Positions 24,764 to 33,985 of a DNA stretch of 33,989 bases are shown piece by piece. The notes beneath the pieces were generated by a model. It had not been told where the DNA came from and made no database searches. It was given only the letters and a program-made list of their open reading frames with translations. How positions within the stretch are numbered: the stretch's first letter is position 1; each line of letters begins with the position of its first letter. The DNA comes from Bacteroidaceae bacterium (GTDB lineage: Bacteria > Bacteroidota > Bacteroidia > Bacteroidales > Bacteroidaceae): contig JAFQEZ010000022.1 in NCBI GenBank assembly GCA_017398805.1, positions 1 through 33,989 on the forward strand. Reading direction: 5' to 3'. A program made the translations under genes and the position numbers.

Positions 24764-25321
24764 ATGAGTAATACAGCTAGCCTTAAAAAAGAATATGCCG
24801 AGCGTATTGCTCCGGCTTTGATGAAGCAGTTCAACTATTCATCAGCAATGCAGGTGCCAGTGCTCAAGAAGATCGTTATCAACGAGGGTCTTGGTGCTGC
24901 TACTCAGGATAAGAAGATTATTGATGTTGCTATCAACGAGATTACAGCAATCACAGGTCAGAAGGCCGTTGCTACAGTTTCTCGCAAGGATATCTCTAAC
25001 TTCAAGTTGCGTAAGAAGATGCCTATCGGCGTTATGGTAACTCTGCGTCGTGAGCGCATGTACGAGTTCCTCGAGCGTCTGGTTCGCGTAGCTCTTCCAC
25101 GTATCCGCGACTTCAAGGGTATCGAGAGCAAGTTCGACGGTAGCGGTAACTACTCTTTGGGTATCAAGGAGCAGATTATTTTCCCCGAGATCAACATCGA
25201 CAACATCATGCGTCTCAACGGTATGAACATCACATTTGTTACAACCGCCAAGACCGACGAGGAGGGTTATGCTCTTCTGAAGGAGTTTGGTTTGCCTTTT
25301 AAAAATGCTAAAAATTCATAA
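24764..25321 (+). CDS. rplE: 50S ribosomal protein L5
   Basis: uL5 binds 5S rRNA and contacts the P-site tRNA. It has 185 residues from ATG 24764 ([15 protein letters not shown]). Conserved blocks are [20 protein letters not shown] (about 29-48), [20 protein letters not shown] (about 64-83) and [20 protein letters not shown] near 109-128. rpsN follows after 7 nt. Confidence 0.97.
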   Translation: MSNTASLKKEYAERIAPALMKQFNYSSAMQVPVLKKIVINEGLGAATQDKKIIDVAINEITAITGQKAVATVSRKDISNFKLRKKMPIGVMVTLRRERMYEFLERLVRVALPRIRDFKGIESKFDGSGNYSLGIKEQIIFPEINIDNIMRLNGMNITFVTTAKTDEEGYALLKEFGLPFKNAKNS

Positions 25322-25328
25322 CTAGACT

Positions 25329-25628
25329 ATGGCAAAAGAATCAATGAAGGCACGTGAGGTAAAGCGTGCGAAATTGGCCAAGAAATATGCTGCAAAGCGT
25401 GAGGCTCTCAAGAAGATCGTTAACAACGGTACTCCTGAGGAGGCTTATGAGGCAGCTCGTAAGTTGCAGGATTTGCCTTTGAACTCTAACCCTATCCGCA
25501 TGCACAACCGTTGCAAGCTGACTGGTCGTCCAAAGGGTTACATCCGCCTTTTCGGTATCTCTCGTATTCAGTTCCGCGAGATGGCATCTAAGGGCCTTAT
25601 CCCAGGTGTAAGAAAAGCAAGCTGGTAA
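25329..25628 (+). CDS. rpsN: 30S ribosomal protein S14 (zinc-independent form)
   Basis: uS14 is in the 30S head. The 99-residue length and the single cysteine in [14 protein letters not shown] mark the long C-minus type, without the CxxC...CxxC zinc site of the short form. [20 protein letters not shown] opens the protein and the conserved end is [11 protein letters not shown]. The gap to rpsH is 62 nt, longer than most in this part. Confidence 0.98.
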   Translation: MAKESMKAREVKRAKLAKKYAAKREALKKIVNNGTPEEAYEAARKLQDLPLNSNPIRMHNRCKLTGRPKGYIRLFGISRIQFREMASKGLIPGVRKASW

Positions 25629-25690
25629 TTATTTGAGTGTTTAATATAAATATTGTCAGGGTAGTCCTGATCAATTTAAAATTAATTTTT

Positions 25691-26086
25691 ATGACAGATC
25701 CTATTGCAGATTATTTGACGAGGTTGAGAAATGCCATTCAAGCTAAGCACAGAGTGGTTGAAGTTCCTGCCTCTAACCTCAAGAAGGAGATTACAAAGAT
25801 CCTTTTTGAGAAGGGTTACATCTTGAACTACAAGTTCGTTGAGGATGGCCCTCAAGGCTCAATCAAGATAGCCTTGAAGTACGACGCTGTAAACAAAGTG
25901 AACGCAATCAAGAACTTGGTTCGCGTATCTTCACCAGGTTTGCGTCGTTATACGGGATACAAAGATATGCCCAGAGTGATCAATGGATTGGGTATCGCTA
26001 TTTTGTCGACATCCAAAGGTGTAATGACAGACAAGGAGGCAGCTGCCGAGAAGATCGGTGGTGAGGTTCTCTGCTATGTCTACTAA
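25691..26086 (+). CDS. rpsH: 30S ribosomal protein S8
   Basis: uS8 binds the centre of 16S rRNA and in E. coli represses the spc operon by binding the L5 region of its mRNA. The chosen start gives 131 residues beginning MTDPIADYLTRLRNAIQAKH; an ATG at 25637 would add 18 residues without similarity. Family motifs: RVSSPGLRRYTGYKDMPRV (about 78-96) and the ending GLGIAILSTSKGVMTDKEA. Confidence 0.97.
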   Translation: MTDPIADYLTRLRNAIQAKHRVVEVPASNLKKEITKILFEKGYILNYKFVEDGPQGSIKIALKYDAVNKVNAIKNLVRVSSPGLRRYTGYKDMPRVINGLGIAILSTSKGVMTDKEAAAEKIGGEVLCYVY

Positions 26087-26087
26087 T

Positions 26088-26094
26088 AAGGAGG
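26088..26094 (+). promoter_or_regulatory. Perfect Shine-Dalgarno sequence for rplF
   Basis: AAGGAGG, directly after the tandem TAATAA end of rpsH, lies 8 nt before the rplF ATG. Confidence 0.75.
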
Positions 26095-26102
26095 ATTGAG
26101 CA

Positions 26103-26681
26103 ATGTCTAGAATTGGTAAATTACCCATTAGTATTCCCGCTGGCGTAACCGTTACTGTAAGTGACGAGAACGTTGTAACTGTAAAAGGTCCTAAAGGTGA
26201 GCTCTCACAGCAGGTAGATCCTTCTATCGCTATCGCTGTTGAGGATGGTACACTGACTGTAAAGTATGCCGATTGCGAAACTTATGCAGAGGCTACAAAG
26301 CAGCAGCACGCTTTCCACGGTCTCTACCGTGCGCTCATCAACAATATGGTTATCGGTGTTTCTGCCGGTTTCCGCAAAGAACTTGAGCTTGTTGGTGTCG
26401 GTTATCGTGTGAACGATAAACCAAACAATGCTATCGAGTTGTTGCTTGGTTTTACTCACCCAATCTACATGCAGTTCCCTGCAGAGGTTAAGATTGAGAC
26501 TAAGTCTGAGAGAAACAAGAACCCTCTTATTATTTTGGAGTCTTGCAACAAAGAGTTGCTTGGTTTGATTTGTGCGAAGATCCGCTCATTCCGTAAGCCT
26601 GAGCCATATAAGGGTAAGGGTGTCAAGTTTGTTGGCGAGGTTATCCGTCGCAAGTCTGGTAAGTCGGCAGGTGCAAAGTAA
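26103..26681 (+). CDS. rplF: 50S ribosomal protein L6
   Basis: uL6 lies near the factor-binding site and the sarcin-ricin loop. The 192 residues start MSRIGKLPISIPAGVTVTVS; the two repeated domains are covered by VKGPKGELSQQV (about 28-39) and the C-terminal block KIRSFRKPEPYKGKGVKF near 160-177. It is longer than the E. coli protein (177) through small internal insertions and a tail. It has a perfect Shine-Dalgarno sequence. Confidence 0.97.
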   Translation: MSRIGKLPISIPAGVTVTVSDENVVTVKGPKGELSQQVDPSIAIAVEDGTLTVKYADCETYAEATKQQHAFHGLYRALINNMVIGVSAGFRKELELVGVGYRVNDKPNNAIELLLGFTHPIYMQFPAEVKIETKSERNKNPLIILESCNKELLGLICAKIRSFRKPEPYKGKGVKFVGEVIRRKSGKSAGAK

Positions 26682-26701
26682 TTTAGTAAAACAGTAAGCA
26701 T

Positions 26702-27043
26702 ATGACAACAAAAATAGAAAGACGTACCAAGATTAAATATAGAGTGCGCAACAAGATTTCAGGTGTTGCAGAGCGTCCTCGTATGAGCGTTTTCCGCAGC
26801 AACAAGCAGATCTATGTTCAGATAATTAATGACCAGACAGGTCGCACATTGGCTGCAGCTTCTTCACTCGGTCTTGAGGCAATGCCCAAGAAGGAGCAGG
26901 CTGCAAAGGTAGGTGAACTGATCGCTAAGAAGGCAATTGAGGCAGGTATTACCACAGTTGTTTTTGACCGTAACGGTTACCTCTACCACGGAAGAGTTAA
27001 GGAAGTGGCTGATGCTGCACGTAATGGAGGTCTTAAATTCTAA
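26702..27043 (+). CDS. rplR: 50S ribosomal protein L18
   Basis: uL18 carries 5S rRNA into the 50S subunit together with L5. The 113 residues show a basic start ([18 protein letters not shown]), [20 protein letters not shown] (about 24-43) and [20 protein letters not shown] near 89-108, the conserved end. Its stop shares a base with an ATG at 27043. Confidence 0.97.
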   Translation: MTTKIERRTKIKYRVRNKISGVAERPRMSVFRSNKQIYVQIINDQTGRTLAAASSLGLEAMPKKEQAAKVGELIAKKAIEAGITTVVFDRNGYLYHGRVKEVADAARNGGLKF

Positions 27044-27048
27044 TGAAT

Positions 27049-27564
27049 ATGGCAGTAAATAATAGAGTAAAAGTCGCAAACGACGTTGAATTGAAAGATA
27101 GATTGGTTGCTATCAACCGCGTAACCAAGGTTACCAAGGGTGGCCGTACATTCAGTTTCTCTGCAATTGTTGTTGTAGGTAACGAGAATGGCATCATCGG
27201 TTACGGTCTCGGTAAAGCAAGCGAAGTAACTGCTGCCATTGCCAAGGGTGTTGAGGCAGCAAAGAAGAACTTGGTTCGCGTACCGGTGCTCAAGGGAACC
27301 GTTCCCCACGAGCAGTCAGCTCACTTCGGTGGTGCAGAGGTTTTCATCAAGCCTGCTTCACACGGTACCGGAGTTGTTGCCGGTGGTGCTATGCGTGCCG
27401 TTCTTGAGAGTGTAGGTATCACTGACGTTTTGGCTAAGTCTAAGGGTTCTTCTAACCCACACAACTTGGTTAAGGCTACAATCGCAGCCCTGAGCGAAAT
27501 GCGTGATGCACGCATGGTTGCACAGAACAGAGGTGTAAGTATGAGTAAGGTATTTAACGGATAA
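27049..27564 (+). CDS. rpsE: 30S ribosomal protein S5
   Basis: uS5 affects decoding accuracy and mRNA unwinding at the entry channel. The protein is 171 residues from ATG 27049 ([20 protein letters not shown]); an overlapping ATG at 27043 would add two residues and cannot be excluded. [20 protein letters not shown] (about 21-40) is the N-terminal domain and [20 protein letters not shown] near 107-126 the C-terminal one. Confidence 0.96.
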   Translation: MAVNNRVKVANDVELKDRLVAINRVTKVTKGGRTFSFSAIVVVGNENGIIGYGLGKASEVTAAIAKGVEAAKKNLVRVPVLKGTVPHEQSAHFGGAEVFIKPASHGTGVVAGGAMRAVLESVGITDVLAKSKGSSNPHNLVKATIAALSEMRDARMVAQNRGVSMSKVFNG

Positions 27565-27569
27565 GGAGG
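27563..27569 (+). promoter_or_regulatory. Perfect Shine-Dalgarno sequence for rpmD
   Basis: AAGGAGG, fused to the rpsE stop codon (TAAGGAGG), lies 6 nt before the rpmD ATG. Confidence 0.75.
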
Positions 27570-27575
27570 AAAGAT

Positions 27576-27755
27576 ATGGCTACAATTAAGATCAAGCAGG
27601 TTAAAAGTCGCATTGGCGCTCCTAAGACCCAGAAGCTCACACTCGATGCTCTCGGCCTTACAAAGATGAACAAGGTTGTAGAGCGTCCTGACAACGCCTC
27701 TATCCGCGGAATGATCAAGAAAGTTCAGCATTTGGTTGCCATTGTTGAAGAGTAA
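27576..27755 (+). CDS. rpmD: 50S ribosomal protein L30
   Basis: uL30 is a small 50S protein present in only part of the bacteria. The frame codes for 59 residues: MATIKIKQVKSRIGAPKTQK, then TLDALGLTKMNKVVERPDNA and the final SIRGMIKKVQHLVAIVEE. The family signature, a short helix after K-x-T-L-x-x-L-G-L and the V-x-R/H-P-D-x-x-x-I-R-G motif, is plainly visible. It has a perfect Shine-Dalgarno sequence and stands in the standard place between S5 and L15. Confidence 0.97.
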   Translation: MATIKIKQVKSRIGAPKTQKLTLDALGLTKMNKVVERPDNASIRGMIKKVQHLVAIVEE

Positions 27756-27778
27756 TTAATTAAAAAAAGAATTTGGCT

Positions 27779-28225
27779 ATGAAATTAAATAATCTTAAGC
27801 CTGCCGAGGGCGCTGTCAAGGCACGCAAAAGAATTGGACGTGGTACCGGATCGGGTAGAGGTGGTACTTCTACACGTGGTCACAAGGGTGCTAAGTCACG
27901 TTCTGGCTACAGCAAGAAGATCGGTTTCGAGGGTGGTCAGATGCCTTTGCAACGTCGTGTGCCCAAGTATGGCTTTAAAAATATCAATCGCGTAGAGTAT
28001 AAAGCTATCAACCTCTCTACTCTTCAGGCTCTTGCAGAGAGCAAGTCTTTGGAGACAATCAACATCCAGACTCTTGTTGAGGCAGGTTTCGTATCTTCAA
28101 AACAGTTGGTGAAGATACTTGCAAACGGCACTCTTACACTCAAGTTGACAGTAGAGGCTCATGCTTTCTCACAGAAAGCTGTAGAGGCTATCGAGGCCGT
28201 AGGTGGAACTGTAGTAAAGCTTTAA
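27779..28225 (+). CDS. rplO: 50S ribosomal protein L15
   Basis: uL15 is a late-assembly 50S protein with a long extended N-terminus. The ATG at 27779 gives 148 residues (MKLNNLKPAEGAVKARKRIG), preferred over a TTG six bases upstream. RGTGSGRGGTSTRGHKGAKS (about 21-40) and GFEGGQMPLQRRVPKYGF near 48-65 are family hallmarks. The secY start follows after 3 nt. Confidence 0.98.
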   Translation: MKLNNLKPAEGAVKARKRIGRGTGSGRGGTSTRGHKGAKSRSGYSKKIGFEGGQMPLQRRVPKYGFKNINRVEYKAINLSTLQALAESKSLETINIQTLVEAGFVSSKQLVKILANGTLTLKLTVEAHAFSQKAVEAIEAVGGTVVKL

Positions 28226-28228
28226 AAG

Positions 28229-29572
28229 ATGGCAAACAAAGTATCAAACCATAAATTCGTCCAGACTATCAAAAATATCTGGAAAGTGGAAGACCTGAGA
28301 GTCCGCATCGGTATAACCTTGCTCTTTGTAGCAATATACCGTTTCGGTTCTTTCGTGGTACTTCCTGGTATTGACACGAATGCACTTGGTAAGTTGCAGC
28401 AGCAGACAAGTGAAGGTTTGATGTCTCTCCTTGATATGTTCTCGGGTGGTGCATTCTCCAATGCATCTATATTTGCCCTTGGTATCATGCCTTATATCAC
28501 TGCATCTATCGTTATCCAGTTGCTTTCAATCGCTGTACCTTACTTCCAGAAGTTGCAGCGTGAGGGTGAGAGCGGACGTCGTAAGATCAATCAGTATACC
28601 CGTTATTTGACTATACTGATTCTTCTTCTCCAGGCTCCTTCTTACCTTGCCAACTTGAGATATACAGCAGGTGGTGCAATCTCTCCTGCAATAGATATGG
28701 GTGTATTCATGGTGACATCAACCATTATCCTTGCAGCCGGCAGTATGTTTATCCTTTGGTTGGGTGAGCGTATAACCGACAAGGGACTTGGCAATGGCGT
28801 ATCGCTTATAATTATGATCGGTATCATTGCCCGTCTGCCTGAGGCTTTCTTTCAGGAGTTCGCTTCAAGAACAACCGGTGCCGCAGGCGGTGGTATGGTG
28901 ATGCTCCTTATTGAGGTTGTAGTTCTGCTGTTGGTGATCTGTGCAGGCGTTGCCCTGCTCCGCGGTACCCGCAAGATCCCCGTGCAGTATGCAAAGCAGT
29001 CGACTGGCGGCATGTCAGTGACAGGTGCGCGTCAGTATCTCCCTCTCAAGGTGAATGCTGCAAACGTGATGCCTATCATTTTTGCCCAGGCAATTATGTT
29101 TGTTCCCATTGTACTTATGGGTTACAGCTCTGAGCCTTCGGCATTCATGGCGCTTATGCAAGATCCGACAAGCTGGTTATATAACCTCTTGTTCGCAATC
29201 CTCATCATTACATTTACATACTTCTATACAGCCATTACAATCAATCCGGTTCAGATGGCAGAGGATATGAAGCGTAATAACGGATTCATCCCAGGTATCA
29301 AGCCAGGCAAACCTACTGCAGAATATATTGATACAGTTATGTCACGTATTACCCTTCCGGGTTCACTCTTCTTGGCATTCATTGCGATACTTCCTACATT
29401 TGCAAGCCTTTTCGGTGTGCAGCAGGGATTCGCAAGTTTCTTCGGAGGTACATCGCTCCTCATCCTTGTTGGTGTTGTCCTTGACACTCTCCAGCAGATT
29501 GAGAGCCACCTCATGATGAGACATTATGACGGTCTGTTGAGTTCCGGTCGTATCAAGGGACGTGCCGGTTAA
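28229..29572 (+). CDS. secY: Protein translocase subunit SecY
   Basis: SecY is the channel of the SecYEG translocon in the inner membrane. The 447-residue protein has ten predicted transmembrane helices. The plug and helix 2 region is around FSGGAFSNASIFALGIMPYI (71-90); QREGESGRRKINQYTRYLT (110-128) is the first large cytoplasmic part; RGTRKIPVQYA (245-255) is the conserved loop contacting ribosome and SecA. In many bacteria adk follows; here map follows directly after 15 nt. Co-location with ffh in the window is not tight but functionally related. Confidence 0.98.
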   Translation: MANKVSNHKFVQTIKNIWKVEDLRVRIGITLLFVAIYRFGSFVVLPGIDTNALGKLQQQTSEGLMSLLDMFSGGAFSNASIFALGIMPYITASIVIQLLSIAVPYFQKLQREGESGRRKINQYTRYLTILILLLQAPSYLANLRYTAGGAISPAIDMGVFMVTSTIILAAGSMFILWLGERITDKGLGNGVSLIIMIGIIARLPEAFFQEFASRTTGAAGGGMVMLLIEVVVLLLVICAGVALLRGTRKIPVQYAKQSTGGMSVTGARQYLPLKVNAANVMPIIFAQAIMFVPIVLMGYSSEPSAFMALMQDPTSWLYNLLFAILIITFTYFYTAITINPVQMAEDMKRNNGFIPGIKPGKPTAEYIDTVMSRITLPGSLFLAFIAILPTFASLFGVQQGFASFFGGTSLLILVGVVLDTLQQIESHLMMRHYDGLLSSGRIKGRAG

Positions 29573-29587
29573 TTTGTGAGCTAAGAA

Positions 29588-30385
29588 ATGATTTTTCTTA
29601 AGACATCAGATGAAATTGAACTACTTCGGCAGGCAAACCTGCTGGTTGGCAGGACACTTGCCGAAGTAGCCAAAATAATAGAGCCGGGTGTAACGACAAG
29701 GCAACTTGATAAGGTGGCCGAGGAATTCATCCGTGACAACGGGGCAATACCTACTTTCAAGGGTTACCCCAATCACGAGGGAGTTCCGTTCCCGGGTTCT
29801 ATCTGTGCATCGGTCAACGATGTAGTCGTACATGGAATCCCTAATGATGTGCCTTTGAAAGAGGGTGATATCATCTCGGTTGATTGCGGAACATTGCTGA
29901 ACGGTTTTTGTGGCGACTCCTGCTACACATTTGCTGTAGGAGAGGTGGACGAAGAGACAAAGAAGTTGCTCGCCGTTACCAAGGAGTCTCTTTACAAAGG
30001 TATTGAACAGGCAGTGCACGGTCGTCGTCTTGGCGATTTGGGTGCTGCGGTCCAGACACATTGCGAACAGTACGGTTTTGGTGTTGTACGCGAGTTTGTA
30101 GGTCACGGAATCGGTCGTGACATGCATGAATCGCCCGAGGTTCCTAATTATGGACGCAGAGGCAATGGTCTCCAGCTCCGTCAGGGAATGTGCATTGCAA
30201 TCGAGCCTATGATTACTCTCGGCAAACGCCAGATTTTCATGGAACGTGATGGTTGGACGGTGAGGACACGCGACAGGAAGAACGCAGCTCATTTCGAGCA
30301 TACGGTGGCTGTCGGGAAGCATGGAGCCGATATATTGTCCTCGTTTGATTTTGTTGAAGAAGTTTTAAGAAGTAAAGGTTATTGA
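29588..30385 (+). CDS. map: Methionine aminopeptidase, type I
   Basis: Removes the initiator methionine from new proteins whose second residue is small. The 265-residue protein has the full set of metal ligands: D99 (in SVDCG), D110 (in CGDSC), H173 (in VGHGIG), E206 (in AIEPM) and E237 (in HFEHTV); H82 is the substrate-binding histidine. There is no N-terminal zinc finger, which makes it the bacterial type Ia. It is only 1 nt upstream of infA. Confidence 0.98.
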   Translation: MIFLKTSDEIELLRQANLLVGRTLAEVAKIIEPGVTTRQLDKVAEEFIRDNGAIPTFKGYPNHEGVPFPGSICASVNDVVVHGIPNDVPLKEGDIISVDCGTLLNGFCGDSCYTFAVGEVDEETKKLLAVTKESLYKGIEQAVHGRRLGDLGAAVQTHCEQYGFGVVREFVGHGIGRDMHESPEVPNYGRRGNGLQLRQGMCIAIEPMITLGKRQIFMERDGWTVRTRDRKNAAHFEHTVAVGKHGADILSSFDFVEEVLRSKGY

Positions 30386-30386
30386 T

Positions 30387-30605
30387 ATGGCAAAACAGAA
30401 TGCTATCGAGCAGGACGGTACAATTGTAGAGGCATTGTCAAATGCAATGTTCAGGGTAGAGTTGCAGAACGGTCACGAAGTGATTGCACACATATCCGGC
30501 AAGATGAGAATGCACTACATCAAGATACTGCCGGGTGACAAGGTAAGAATTGAGATGTCACCTTATGATTTGACTAAAGGTAGAATCGTGTTCCGATATA
30601 AATAA
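30387..30605 (+). CDS. infA: Translation initiation factor IF-1
   Basis: IF-1 binds the A site of the 30S subunit during initiation. It has 72 residues with a single S1/OB domain: [20 protein letters not shown] at the start, then [20 protein letters not shown] (about 22-41), [20 protein letters not shown] near 46-65, and RGRI-type end GRIVFRYK. Standard place before rpmJ. Confidence 0.98.
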   Translation: MAKQNAIEQDGTIVEALSNAMFRVELQNGHEVIAHISGKMRMHYIKILPGDKVRIEMSPYDLTKGRIVFRYK

Positions 30606-30618
30606 AAAACAATATATT

Positions 30619-30735
30619 ATGAAAGTAAAAGCATCTATTAAGAAACGCACTCCAGACTGCAAAATCGTTCGCAGAAACGGTCGTTTGTATTTGATCAACA
30701 AGAAGAATCCCAAGTTCAAACTGCGTCAGGGGTAA
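30619..30735 (+). CDS. rpmJ: 50S ribosomal protein L36 (zinc-independent form)
   Basis: bL36 is the smallest 50S protein; the frame gives 38 residues beginning [10 protein letters not shown] and ending KFKLRQG, the normal length. The zinc-ribbon ligands of the C-plus form (three Cys and one His, at 11, 14, 27, 33) are reduced to C14 only: position 11 is T, 27 is N and 33 is F. It is therefore a C-minus form. It lies 13 nt after infA and 31 nt before rpsM. Confidence 0.97.
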   Translation: MKVKASIKKRTPDCKIVRRNGRLYLINKKNPKFKLRQG

Positions 30736-30766
30736 TTAAAGTAGTAATTAAAAACATATTAAGTAT

Positions 30767-31147
30767 ATGGCTATAAGAATAGTTGGTGTAGATATTCCTC
30801 AGAACAAGAGAGGAGAGATTGCGTTGACATACATCTATGGTATTGGACGCAGCAGTGCAGCCAAGATTCTCGACAAGGCAGGTGTTGACCGTGACATCAA
30901 GGTTCAGGACTGGACCGATGATATGGCTGCCAAGGTTCGTGAGGTGATTGGTGCAGAGTTTAAAGTAGAGGGTGACCTCCGTTCAGAGATTCAGCTTAAC
31001 ATCAAGCGTCTGATGGACATCGGTTGCTATCGTGGCATTCGTCATCGTAACGGTTTGCCGGTACGTGGCCAGAGCACTAAGAACAACGCTCGTACACGTA
31101 AGGGACGTAAGAAGACAGTTGCTAACAAGAAAAAAGCTACAAAATAA
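30767..31147 (+). CDS. rpsM: 30S ribosomal protein S13
   Basis: uS13 in the head forms bridges to the 50S subunit and touches the P-site tRNA. The 126-residue protein starts [20 protein letters not shown], shows the helix-hairpin-helix [20 protein letters not shown] (about 22-41), [20 protein letters not shown] (about 93-112) and a very basic tail. It opens the alpha part of the cluster. Confidence 0.98.
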   Translation: MAIRIVGVDIPQNKRGEIALTYIYGIGRSSAAKILDKAGVDRDIKVQDWTDDMAAKVREVIGAEFKVEGDLRSEIQLNIKRLMDIGCYRGIRHRNGLPVRGQSTKNNARTRKGRKKTVANKKKATK

Positions 31148-31159
31148 TAGGTAAGTAAT

Positions 31160-31549
31160 ATGGCAAAGAAAACAGTTGCAACAAAGAAAAGAAATGTAAA
31201 GGTCGGAGCCAACGGCCAGCTTCACGTTCATTCGTCATTTAACAATATCATTGTTTGTCTGGCTAATGAGGAAGGTCAAGTTATCTCTTGGTCATCAGCA
31301 GGTAAGATGGGCTTCAGAGGTTCTAAGAAGAATACTCCATATGCTGCCCAGATGGCTGCTGAGGCATGCTCAAAGATCGCGTTTGATCTTGGCTTGCGCA
31401 AGGTTAAGGCATTTGTAAAGGGACCCGGTAACGGTCGTGAGTCTGCAATCCGTACTGTGCACAATGCAGGTATCGAGGTTACTGAGATCATTGACGTAAC
31501 ACCACTGCCACACAATGGATGCCGTCCTCCAAAGAGAAGAAGAGTATAA
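31160..31549 (+). CDS. rpsK: 30S ribosomal protein S11
   Basis: uS11 lies on the 30S platform by the E-site mRNA. The 129 residues include [20 protein letters not shown] (about 24-43), [20 protein letters not shown] (about 47-66) and the conserved ending [12 protein letters not shown]. Gap of 12 nt to rpsM. Confidence 0.98.
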   Translation: MAKKTVATKKRNVKVGANGQLHVHSSFNNIIVCLANEEGQVISWSSAGKMGFRGSKKNTPYAAQMAAEACSKIAFDLGLRKVKAFVKGPGNGRESAIRTVHNAGIEVTEIIDVTPLPHNGCRPPKRRRV

Positions 31550-31570
31550 TCATAAATTAAGAATTTAGAA

Positions 31571-32179
31571 ATGGCTAGATATACAGGACCAAAAAGCAAG
31601 ATAGCACGTCGTTTCGGCGAGCCTATCTTTGGCGCAGACAAAGTGCTTTCTAAGAAGAACTATGCTCCCGGCCAGCACGGCAACAACCGTCGTCGCAAGT
31701 CTTCGGAGTACGGTATCATGCTTGCTGAGAAGCAGAAAGCAAAATATACATACGGTGTTTTGGAGAAACAGTTCCGCAACACTTTCAAGAAGGCTGATTC
31801 AGCTCCCGGTATTACCGGTGAGGTTCTCTTGCAGAATCTTGAGTCACGCTTGGACAACATCGTTTACCGTCTTGGTATTGCTCCTACTCGTGCTGCTGCA
31901 CGCCAGTTGGTGAGCCACTGCCACATTCTTGTTGATGGCAAGGTTTGTAACATTCCTTCACGCCACATCAAGCCAGGTCAGGTAGTTGGTGTTCGTGAGC
32001 GCTCTAAGTCTCTTGAGGTAATCCAGAACTCATTGGCAGGTCTCAACCACAGCAAGTATCCTTGGTTGGAGTGGAATGAGGGCGAGATGGCCGGAAAGTT
32101 CCTGAGCGTTCCTGAGCGTTCTGAGATTCCTGAGAACATCAAGGAGCAGTTAATCGTTGAGTTGTATAGCAAAAATTAA
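31571..32179 (+). CDS. rpsD: 30S ribosomal protein S4
   Basis: uS4 starts assembly of the 30S body and in E. coli represses the alpha operon. The 202-residue protein has the zinc-free type of N-terminus ([20 protein letters not shown], without the CxxC pairs seen in other bacteria). [20 protein letters not shown] (about 31-50) and the S4 domain ([20 protein letters not shown] near 96-115, HGHI-type [16 protein letters not shown]) are clear. Confidence 0.98.
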   Translation: MARYTGPKSKIARRFGEPIFGADKVLSKKNYAPGQHGNNRRRKSSEYGIMLAEKQKAKYTYGVLEKQFRNTFKKADSAPGITGEVLLQNLESRLDNIVYRLGIAPTRAAARQLVSHCHILVDGKVCNIPSRHIKPGQVVGVRERSKSLEVIQNSLAGLNHSKYPWLEWNEGEMAGKFLSVPERSEIPENIKEQLIVELYSKN

Positions 32180-32188
32180 TATTAGATA

Positions 32189-33181
32189 ATGGCGATATTA
32201 ACATTTCAAAAACCCGACAAGGTTGTAATGTTGGAAGCTACAGACTTCTATGGCAAGTTTGAGTTCCGTCCATTGGAGCCTGGTTTTGCGACAACAGTCG
32301 GCAACGCACTCCGTCGTATCTTGCTGTCTTCTTTGGAAGGCTTTGCAATCAACTGCATCAAGATTGCGGGTGTAGAGCATGAGTTCGCGACAGTACCAGG
32401 TGTAAAGGAGGATGTTACCAACATTATCCTGAACCTTAAGAAGGTTAGATTCAAAAGAATCGTAGAGGAATTCGAAACCGAAAAAGTCTCAATCAATGTA
32501 GAGAATACCGAGGTGTTCACTGCTGGAGAGATTGGTAAGTATTTAACAGGATTTGAAGTGTTAAATCCCGAGTTAGTCATTTGCCATCTCGACTCATCGG
32601 CTAAAATGCAGATTGAAATCAGCATCAACAAGGGACGCGGTTACGTTCCTTCTGATGAGAACAGGGAGTTCTGCACAGAACCTACCATGATTCCAATCGA
32701 CTCGATATACACTCCTATTTGTAATGTTCAGTACAAGCGTGAACCATTCCGCGTTGAGCAGAAGACTGACTATGACCGCTTGGTTATTGAGATTACAACA
32801 GACGGTTCCATACACCCGAAGGAGGCTCTTAAGGAGGCTGCAAAGATCCTTATCTATCACTTCATGTTGTTCTCTGACGAGAAGATAGCTATCGAGTCTT
32901 CGGACATCGACGGTAATGAAGAGTTTGATGAGGAGGTACTGCACATGCGTCAGTTGCTGAAGAGCAAACTCGTTGACCTCAACCTTTCAGTACGTGCCCT
33001 CAACTGTTTGAAGGCTGCTGATGTTGAGACACTTGGACAACTCGTTCAGTACAACAAGACCGACCTCCTGAAGTTCCGTAACTTCGGTAAGAAATCGCTC
33101 ACTGAGCTTGATGATTTGCTCGAGAGTCTGAATCTTTCGTTTGGAACAGATATTTCAAAATATAAATTAGACAAAGAATAA
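32189..33181 (+). CDS. rpoA: RNA polymerase alpha subunit
   Basis: Alpha dimerises to nucleate RNA polymerase and binds activators and UP elements through its C-terminal domain. It is 330 residues. N-terminal domain about 1-235: [20 protein letters not shown] (about 33-52) and [20 protein letters not shown] (about 65-84). The C-terminal domain about 255-320 has helix-hairpin-helix wording [20 protein letters not shown] and [20 protein letters not shown]. Gap of 9 nt after rpsD, 2 nt before rplQ. Confidence 0.98.
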   Translation: MAILTFQKPDKVVMLEATDFYGKFEFRPLEPGFATTVGNALRRILLSSLEGFAINCIKIAGVEHEFATVPGVKEDVTNIILNLKKVRFKRIVEEFETEKVSINVENTEVFTAGEIGKYLTGFEVLNPELVICHLDSSAKMQIEISINKGRGYVPSDENREFCTEPTMIPIDSIYTPICNVQYKREPFRVEQKTDYDRLVIEITTDGSIHPKEALKEAAKILIYHFMLFSDEKIAIESSDIDGNEEFDEEVLHMRQLLKSKLVDLNLSVRALNCLKAADVETLGQLVQYNKTDLLKFRNFGKKSLTELDDLLESLNLSFGTDISKYKLDKE

Positions 33182-33183
33182 TT

Positions 33184-33666
33184 ATGAGACATAAGAAATC
33201 TTTTAATCATTTGGGCCGTACTGCATCTCACAGAAATGCTATGCTCTCAAACATGGCAATCTCTTTGATCATGCACAAAAGAATCACTACGACCCTCGCA
33301 AAGGCTAAGGAACTCAAGAAGTTCGTTGAGCCTCTGATCACAAAGTCAAAGGACGATACAACAAATTCTCGTCGTGTCGTTTTCAGTTACCTTCAGAACA
33401 AGGAGGCCGTTACAGAACTCTTCAAGGAGATTTCGGTAAAGGTTGCTGAGCGTCCTGGTGGTTACACACGTATCATCAAGTTGGGTACACGTTTGGGTGA
33501 CGCAGCCGAAATGTGTTTCATCGAGCTTGTAGACTACAACGAGAACATGGCTAAGACTCAGGCTAAGAAGACACGTCGCCGTCGTTCAACAAAGAAGGCC
33601 GACGCTCCTGTAGTAGAGGAAGCCGCTGTTGCAACAGAAGAATCTACACCAGCAGTTGCAGAATAA
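33184..33666 (+). CDS. rplQ: 50S ribosomal protein L17
   Basis: bL17 lies near the tunnel exit. The 160-residue protein begins [20 protein letters not shown] and contains [20 protein letters not shown] (about 34-53) and [20 protein letters not shown] (about 89-108). After about residue 120 there is an extension of 40 residues: a basic stretch ([11 protein letters not shown]) and an acidic, alanine-rich tail, absent from the E. coli protein. It is the last gene of the cluster and is followed at once by a terminator. Confidence 0.98.
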   Translation: MRHKKSFNHLGRTASHRNAMLSNMAISLIMHKRITTTLAKAKELKKFVEPLITKSKDDTTNSRRVVFSYLQNKEAVTELFKEISVKVAERPGGYTRIIKLGTRLGDAAEMCFIELVDYNENMAKTQAKKTRRRRSTKKADAPVVEEAAVATEESTPAVAE

Positions 33667-33687
33667 TAATTACTTACTTAATAGATG

Positions 33688-33724
33688 TGAGAGGGTGCCG
33701 TGAGGTAGCCCTCTCATTTTTTTT
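33688..33724 (+). terminator. Intrinsic terminator of the ribosomal cluster
   Basis: TGAGAGGG (33688-33695) pairs with CCCTCTCA (33709-33716); past a bulged G four further pairs (TGCC with GGTA) close a GTGA tetraloop, which belongs to the stable GNRA class. Eight T residues follow (33717-33724). Confidence 0.92.
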
Positions 33725-33861
33725 CTTTATCTTGCCGGAATGGTGGCTCATTAGAAATTTAGTGTGGGCGAAATAACTCAAGTAAATAGAATTGTTATTC
33801 CTTGGTTTGTTTTTACCCTTAATCTGTTGTCGTTTGTTCTTCTTATAATCGTTCTATCACA

Positions 33862-33883
33862 TACTTTTCGTGACCGAAAAGTA
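33862..33883. repeat. Perfect 9-bp inverted repeat
   Basis: TACTTTTCG (33862-33870) and CGAAAAGTA (33875-33883) are exact reverse complements separated by TGAC. Either a protein-binding palindrome or part of a dispersed intergenic repeat. Confidence 0.6.
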
Positions 33884-33956
33884 CGCAAAAGGTCCCGGCA
33901 CACGGAAATTCCAGTCGACCTCTTTTTTGTTGTCAACACCGCCTTTACCGCAACCC

Positions 33957-33985
33957 GTGCGGCACCAATTTCATCGGTGCTGCGC
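33957..33985. repeat. GC-rich inverted repeat near the edge
   Basis: GTGCGGCACC (33957-33966) pairs with GGTGCTGCGC (33976-33985) over 10 bp, two of them G-U, with a 9-nt loop. No T-run follows on the plus strand. Its context is cut by the window edge. Confidence 0.5.
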
